A stretch of DNA of 36,867 nt. Origin: Xanthobacteraceae bacterium (GTDB lineage Bacteria; Pseudomonadota; Alphaproteobacteria; Rhizobiales; Xanthobacteraceae). Below are positions 32,888 to 36,867 of this stretch, in pieces. A program made the position numbers and the translations under genes. A model generated the notes under the pieces. It had not been told where the DNA came from. It did no database searches and saw only the letters and a list, made by a program, of their open reading frames with translations. Where the stretch lies: the NCBI GenBank assembly GCA_022844205.1, contig JALHMF010000016.1, forward strand, positions 1-36,867, written 5' to 3'. Numbering within the stretch: position 1 is the first letter of the stretch; the number at the start of each line of letters is the position of its first letter.

Positions 32888-32981
32888 GTCATCCCGGACG
32901 CCGCGCCAAGCGCGGCGATCCGGGATCGCTCTCCGTCCGATGATGCCGGCTCTCGCCGCAAAACGGCTCGGCCGGGATGAC
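32888..32981. repeat. Palindromic intergenic repeat, second type (copy D)
   Basis: The element begins GTCATCCCGG and ends CCGGGATGAC, a 10-bp outer inverted repeat. Inner dyads include CGCCGCGC/GCGCGGCG. It lies between the diverging ureohydrolase and small-protein genes. Its ends match those of the element at 22220-22343. Confidence 0.7.
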
Positions 32982-33049
32982 GTTTTGAAACATTGCCCTA
33001 GAGCGACTACCACGTTACTTTGCCCTTCACTTCCAGAGGAGAAAAGCCA

Positions 33050-33349
33050 ATGCCCGCCGACGGCACCTGGAACATCACGATCGATACGCCGATGGGTTCT
33101 CGGAATACAACGCTTGAGCTGAAAACCGCCGGCGACAAGCTGGAAGGCACCCAGTCGGAAGGCTCCAACAAAACGAGCATCACCGAGGGCCTCGTGGACG
33201 GCAACCATGTCTCCTGGAAAATCGGCATCGCGGACCCGATGCCGATGACGCTGGAATTCAAGGGCGAGGTCGAGGGTGACAAGATTTCCGGCAAGGCCGA
33301 CACCGGCATGTTCGGCAGCTTCCCCTTCAACGGAACACGCAGCGCCTGA
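33050..33349 (+). CDS. Small beta-rich conserved protein, unknown
   Basis: This 99-residue soluble protein opens with MPADGTWNITIDTPMG and consists of alternating short strands ending in GxxSGKADTGMFGSFPFNGTRS. That closing pattern recurs in small uncharacterised alphaproteobacterial proteins that look like lipocalin-type beta barrels. It has no signal and no membrane part. The start follows AGGAG at 9 bases. The FkbM gene begins 14 bases after its stop, so the two are probably one transcript. Function is unknown. Confidence 0.75.
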   Translation: MPADGTWNITIDTPMGSRNTTLELKTAGDKLEGTQSEGSNKTSITEGLVDGNHVSWKIGIADPMPMTLEFKGEVEGDKISGKADTGMFGSFPFNGTRSA

Positions 33350-33363
33350 ACCCGGCAATCAAC

Positions 33364-34131
33364 GTGACGCAGACATTCAGTCATCCCGCCGGGCGGCTCG
33401 CGCACCAGTGGCGCAAGTTCTGGTGCCACGTATTGCCGGCGCTTGGCCAGAAGGATTTCGTGGTGCGCGCGCAGGGCGCGCGCTTCCGCATCAACAATGT
33501 GGACCTGATCGACCGCCACATCGGCTGGAACGCGATGTGGGAGCCGGTGCAGATGGAGCGGCTCGCAACGCTCTGCCGCTCGCGTCCGTTCGATCTGTTC
33601 CTGGATATCGGGGCCAACACCGGCTTCTACAGCGTGATGTTCGCGGTGAAGCATCTCACGCCCGACGTGGTGGCGTTCGAGCCGGACCCGCGCAATCGCG
33701 CCCGCCTGATCGACAATCTGCGGCTGAACAAGCTGGAGCACGCGGTGAAGGTGATGCCCTACGCGCTCGGCGACCAGAAAAAGACATCGAAGCTGACCCA
33801 GTCGCCGGAATTCAACCGCGGCGAGTCCTGGCTCGACCATGAGGACCAGCCCGCGGGTGCTGTGACCGTCACCGTCGACGAGCGCCGCTTCGACGACGAG
33901 TTCGCGATCAAGGGCAAGAATCTCATCATCAAGATGGATGTCGAGGGCTACGAATTCCGCACGCTCGCCGGCATGGAACGCACGCTGCGGGAGAACAACT
34001 GCTTTCTGCAGGTGGAACTCTACTCGCCACATATCGAAAAGCTGAAACAGGTCTTCGCGGATTACGGCTACCGTTATCTCGACACATTCGAGATCGATCA
34101 CTATTTCACGAACATCGAGAGCGTTTGCTGA
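33364..34131 (+). CDS. FkbM-family SAM-dependent methyltransferase
   Basis: The product has 255 residues and an FkbM methyltransferase domain (about 70-235), which adds a methyl group from S-adenosylmethionine, often to a sugar or polyketide hydroxyl. The SAM loop is FLDIGANTGFYSVM, followed by VVAFEPDPRNRARL, and the family end IIKMDVEGYEFRTLAGM is clear. The GTG start has no strong ribosome site, and translation may depend on the upstream small gene. No glycosyltransferases lie nearby, so the acceptor is unknown. Five hairpins in a row follow the stop. Confidence 0.88.
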   Translation: MTQTFSHPAGRLAHQWRKFWCHVLPALGQKDFVVRAQGARFRINNVDLIDRHIGWNAMWEPVQMERLATLCRSRPFDLFLDIGANTGFYSVMFAVKHLTPDVVAFEPDPRNRARLIDNLRLNKLEHAVKVMPYALGDQKKTSKLTQSPEFNRGESWLDHEDQPAGAVTVTVDERRFDDEFAIKGKNLIIKMDVEGYEFRTLAGMERTLRENNCFLQVELYSPHIEKLKQVFADYGYRYLDTFEIDHYFTNIESVC

Positions 34132-34140
34132 CTCCCTTTC

Positions 34141-34241
34141 ACCTCCCCCTGAAAGGGGGAGGTCGGCAACACAGTTGCCGGGAGGGAGTCAGCTGACCCC
34201 TCCCTGAACTGCTACGCAGTTCGACCCGCCCCTTTCAGGGG
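34141..34241. repeat. Five hairpins in a row between the FkbM gene and parE
   Basis: Within 101 bases there are five adjacent dyads. They are ACCTCCCCCT/AGGGGGAGGT (34141-34163), CGGCAAC/GTTGCCG (34164-34180), GGGAGGG/CCCTCCC around GTCAGCTGAC (34180-34204), GAACTGC/GCAGTTC (34206-34222), and CCCCT/AGGGG (34229-34241). The first and last resemble each other inverted, so the whole is a large imperfect palindrome. It may end the FkbM transcript. It looks like a mobile-type intergenic repeat of rhizobial genomes. Confidence 0.8.
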
Positions 34242-34296
34242 AGGGTTCAGTTGTGTTGTGGCATCATCCCCTTCCCTGATTCGCTGAAGAGAACCC

Positions 34297-36390
34297 ATGG
34301 CCCGTTCCGCCGCCAAACATTCCAAGAAGCCCGCCAAAAAGACCGCCGCCCCGAAAAAAAAGGGCAAGGCGGCGCAGCCCGATCTGTTTGAAGATGCGTT
34401 GCCAAAAGCCGCCAAGGGCAAGGCCGCGAAGGCCGACAAGGCGCAGAAGGCAAAAACGGCCAAGGGAAATTCCGCTTACGGCGCGCAGCATATCGAGGTG
34501 CTGGAAGGGCTGGAGCCGGTCCGCCGCCGCCCCGGCATGTATGTCGGCGGCACCGACGAACGCGCCCTTCACCATCTCTTTTCCGAAGTCATCGACAACT
34601 CCATGGACGAGGCGGTCGCGGGCCATGCGACGTTGATCGAAGTGGAACTGACCGATGACGGCTATATCGCGATCTCCGACAATGGCCGCGGCATACCGGT
34701 CGAGAAGCATCCGAAGTTCAAGGACAGGTCCGCGCTCGAAGTGATCATGACCACGCTGCATGCGGGCGGAAAATTCAGCCACGATGTCTACGAGACATCC
34801 GGCGGCCTGCATGGCGTCGGCGTCTCGGTCGCGAACGCGCTGTCCGAGCATCTCGATGTCGAGGTCGCGCGCAGCGGCGAACTCTGGAAGCAGAGCTACA
34901 AGCGCGGCGTACCCACCGGGCCGGTGAAGCTCGCGGGCAAGGTGAAGCGGCGCGGCACGAAGATTCGTCTCAAGCCGGACGAGCAGATTTTCGGCAAGGG
35001 TGCCGCGTTCAGGCCCGAGCGCGTCTATCGCATGACCAAGGCGAAGGCGTATCTCTTCGGCGGCGTCGAGATCAAATGGTCGTGTGATAAATCGCTCACC
35101 AAGGGCACCGACATTCCCGAAAAGGACTCCTTTCATTTCGAGAACGGCCTGCGGGATTATCTAAGCCAGGAGATCAAGGGAAAAACCCTGGTGCATGCCG
35201 ACATTTTCGGCGGCCGCTCCGAGAAAAAAGGCCTTGGTGCCGCCGAATGGGCGGTGGCGTGGATCGCCGACGACGACGGCTTCCTGAATTCCTACACCAA
35301 CACGATCCCGACACCCGAAGGCGGCACGCATGAAGCGGGTCTGCGCAATGCGCTCACGCGCGGCTTGCGCGAGCACGCCGATCGCGTCGGCAACAAGCGC
35401 GCCAGCATCATCTCCGCCGACGACGTGATGGTGGGCTGCACGGCGATGCTGTCCGTCTTCATCCGCGATCCGGAATTCGTCGGCCAGACCAAGGATCGCC
35501 TTGCCACCGGCGACGCGCAGAAGCTCGTGGAAACCGTCGTGCGCGATGCGTTCGATCACTGGCTCGCCGGCAATCCCATCCAGGCCAATCGTTTGCTCGA
35601 CTGGGTGGTGGAGCGCGGCGAGGAGCGGCTCCGCCGCCGCGCGGAAAAAGACATCCAGCGCAAATCCGCCGTCCGTAAGCTGCGTCTTCCCGGCAAGCTC
35701 GCAGACTGTTCGGACGCGGCCTCGCAAGGCTCCGAGATTTTTATCGTCGAAGGCGACTCTGCAGGAGGCTCCGCCAAGCAGGCGCGCGACCGCCGCTCGC
35801 AGGCAGTGCTTCCGCTGCGCGGAAAAATCCTCAACGTCGCCAATGCCGGCCGCGACAAGGTCTCGCAGAACCAGCAGCTCGCCGATCTGATGCAGGCGCT
35901 CGGCTGCGGCTCCGGCACGCACTACAAGGATGAGAGCCTGCGCTACGAGAAGGTCATCATCATGTGCGACGCCGACGTGGACGGCGCGCACATCGCTTCA
36001 CTCCTGATCACGTTTTTCTACCGCGAGATGCCGAAGCTGATCGAGAACAAGCATCTCTATCTCGCCGTGCCCCCGCTTTACCGCCTCACCTACGGCGGCA
36101 CCACGGTCTATGCGCGCGACGACAAGCACCGCGAGCAGCTGATGAAGACGGTGTTCAAGGGCAAGAGCAATATCGAGGTCGGCCGCTTCAAGGGCCTCGG
36201 CGAAATGCTGCCGTCACAGCTCAAGGACACGATGAACATCCACACGCGCACCCTGCAGCGCGTGACCGTGCGCGACGCCATGAAAGCCGCCACCTCGAAA
36301 TCCGTGGAGCGGCTGATGGGCAACAAGCCCGAGGCGAGGTTTCAGTTCATTTCGGAGAACGCGGAGTTCGCGGAGGGGCTGGATATTTAG
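34297..36390 (+). CDS. parE: DNA topoisomerase IV subunit B
   Basis: ParE is the ATPase subunit of topoisomerase IV, which with ParC unlinks daughter chromosomes. The 697-residue protein has a GHKL ATPase (DNSMDEAVAG, DNGRGIPVEKH, SGGLHGVGVSVANAL), a transducer domain, and a TOPRIM domain with EGDSAGGSAKQARDR (from Glu485), PLRGKILNV and DADVDGAHI (Asp558, 560, 562). The absence of the long TOPRIM insertion seen in many GyrB proteins and the KSVERLMGNKPEARFQFI end favour ParE over GyrB. The first 58 or so residues are Lys/Ala/Pro-rich and disordered; such tails occur in alphaproteobacterial ParE. No parC is in the window. Confidence 0.94.
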   Translation: MARSAAKHSKKPAKKTAAPKKKGKAAQPDLFEDALPKAAKGKAAKADKAQKAKTAKGNSAYGAQHIEVLEGLEPVRRRPGMYVGGTDERALHHLFSEVIDNSMDEAVAGHATLIEVELTDDGYIAISDNGRGIPVEKHPKFKDRSALEVIMTTLHAGGKFSHDVYETSGGLHGVGVSVANALSEHLDVEVARSGELWKQSYKRGVPTGPVKLAGKVKRRGTKIRLKPDEQIFGKGAAFRPERVYRMTKAKAYLFGGVEIKWSCDKSLTKGTDIPEKDSFHFENGLRDYLSQEIKGKTLVHADIFGGRSEKKGLGAAEWAVAWIADDDGFLNSYTNTIPTPEGGTHEAGLRNALTRGLREHADRVGNKRASIISADDVMVGCTAMLSVFIRDPEFVGQTKDRLATGDAQKLVETVVRDAFDHWLAGNPIQANRLLDWVVERGEERLRRRAEKDIQRKSAVRKLRLPGKLADCSDAASQGSEIFIVEGDSAGGSAKQARDRRSQAVLPLRGKILNVANAGRDKVSQNQQLADLMQALGCGSGTHYKDESLRYEKVIIMCDADVDGAHIASLLITFFYREMPKLIENKHLYLAVPPLYRLTYGGTTVYARDDKHREQLMKTVFKGKSNIEVGRFKGLGEMLPSQLKDTMNIHTRTLQRVTVRDAMKAATSKSVERLMGNKPEARFQFISENAEFAEGLDI

Positions 36391-36417
36391 TCTTCGCAGC
36401 GGCTTTTAGGAGGCGGC

Positions 36418-36867
36418 ATGTGGTTCATTGAAGACTACCGCAAAATGATTTCGTCCGCTGGACTCAAAACAACATTAATTTCATCTGCAATTTCTTTAAC
36501 CAGCGTTTTAATCATTGGCTATCTTTGGTTCTTCAAAAGCCAAGTGATAAAATCCTCACTTTATTCATTATCCACTTGGCCTTGGGATTCTATCTTTGTC
36601 GTATTTTTTCTTCTGTTTTATTTTGTTGTCGGCATAGCGACTTGGATCGAAGGAATCGGACTTATCGCAGCATGCTGGAAAGCTGAGAGAGTTGCAGTTC
36701 CATTTTTAATAATTGGGTTCATTCTCGGGCCTGCCGCCAAAGTATTGGAATTGCTGTTTAAGGCCGTGAAGAATTCCAGCGTCGGTCTTATCCGACCATT
36801 TCTCCATCCATCATTAGCAGCAATACTGGATCGCTCAGTTGGTGTCTTTATTCTTATTTGGTGTTCA
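36418..36867 (+). CDS. AT-rich polytopic membrane protein, unknown (partial, runs off window)
   Basis: An ATG at 36418, with AGGAGG 6 bases upstream, opens a frame of 150 codons without a stop to the end of the window. The product starts MWFIEDYRKMISSAG and has at least three hydrophobic stretches (about 20-37, 57-75 and 90-110). Base composition is visibly poorer in G+C than its neighbours, near 40 percent by eye, and codons such as TTA, TTT and ATA are frequent. This suggests recent transfer. I do not recognise a family. It begins 27 bases after parE but is unlikely to be functionally tied to it. Confidence 0.7.
   Translation, partial: MWFIEDYRKMISSAGLKTTLISSAISLTSVLIIGYLWFFKSQVIKSSLYSLSTWPWDSIFVVFFLLFYFVVGIATWIEGIGLIAACWKAERVAVPFLIIGFILGPAAKVLELLFKAVKNSSVGLIRPFLHPSLAAILDRSVGVFILIWCS

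Noticed and set aside
33007-34101. 364-codon minus-strand frame
   Set aside because: It is a shadow of the FkbM gene and the small beta-rich gene.

Overview
The window looks like chromosomal DNA of a GC-rich alphaproteobacterium, most likely Hyphomicrobiales near the Bradyrhizobium/Rhodopseudomonas/Xanthobacteraceae group. The reasons are the glpX-hom-aminotransferase-phaC neighbourhood, a fused LivM-LivG transporter subunit, a ParE with a Lys/Ala-rich N-terminal tail, and intergenic palindromic repeats beginning GTCAT and ending ATGAC. The assignment is by pattern recognition only.

Region 1 (1-10901) is a catabolic and uptake block. The left edge carries the end of a DUF3298-like gene and a possible 42-residue ORF. 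A minus-strand operon follows, in transcription order: cyclase-family metal hydrolase, amidase, LivK-type binding protein, a terminator-like hairpin, LivH, LivM-LivG fusion and LivF. A LysR regulator diverges from it. Next are a convergent orphan Bug/TctC-type binding protein and, divergent from that, a DHDPS-superfamily protein that lacks the usual catalytic Tyr. The set suggests capture of an organic acid or amide, hydrolysis by cyclase and amidase, and LysR control. The substrate cannot be read from the sequence. A 29-bp near-identical direct repeat lies just downstream of both livF and the tctC-like gene and brackets the block.

Region 2 (10902-17140) holds small and decayed genes around one large one. 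It has a C-terminal remnant of an HWE histidine kinase, a MAPEG gene with an in-frame TAA at codon 7, and a c-type cytochrome without a Met ligand. A 1126-residue secreted TPR-CHAT protein (putative caspase-like protease), a DoxX membrane protein and a small membrane protein follow. A minus-strand pair of tiny genes overlaps by one base (TAATG): a 60-residue Asp/Pro-repeat protein and a 58-residue membrane protein, ending at a strong terminator.

Region 3 (17143-36390) is mostly housekeeping: FAD aromatic hydroxylase, DUF3754/TMEM143-like protein, recJ, GNAT acetyltransferase, glpX, hom, PLP aminotransferase, a lipoprotein, class I phaC, a divergent EAL protein, argC, an amino-acid binding protein, a speB-like ureohydrolase, a small beta-rich protein, an FkbM methyltransferase and parE. 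The speB-like gene, the binding protein and argC form a likely arginine-related operon. Compound palindromic repeats sit between many of these genes, and five hairpins stand in a row before parE.

Region 4 (36418-36867) is the start of an AT-rich membrane-protein gene that runs off the window and may mark foreign DNA. No rRNA, tRNA, CRISPR array, transposase or integrase was recognised.
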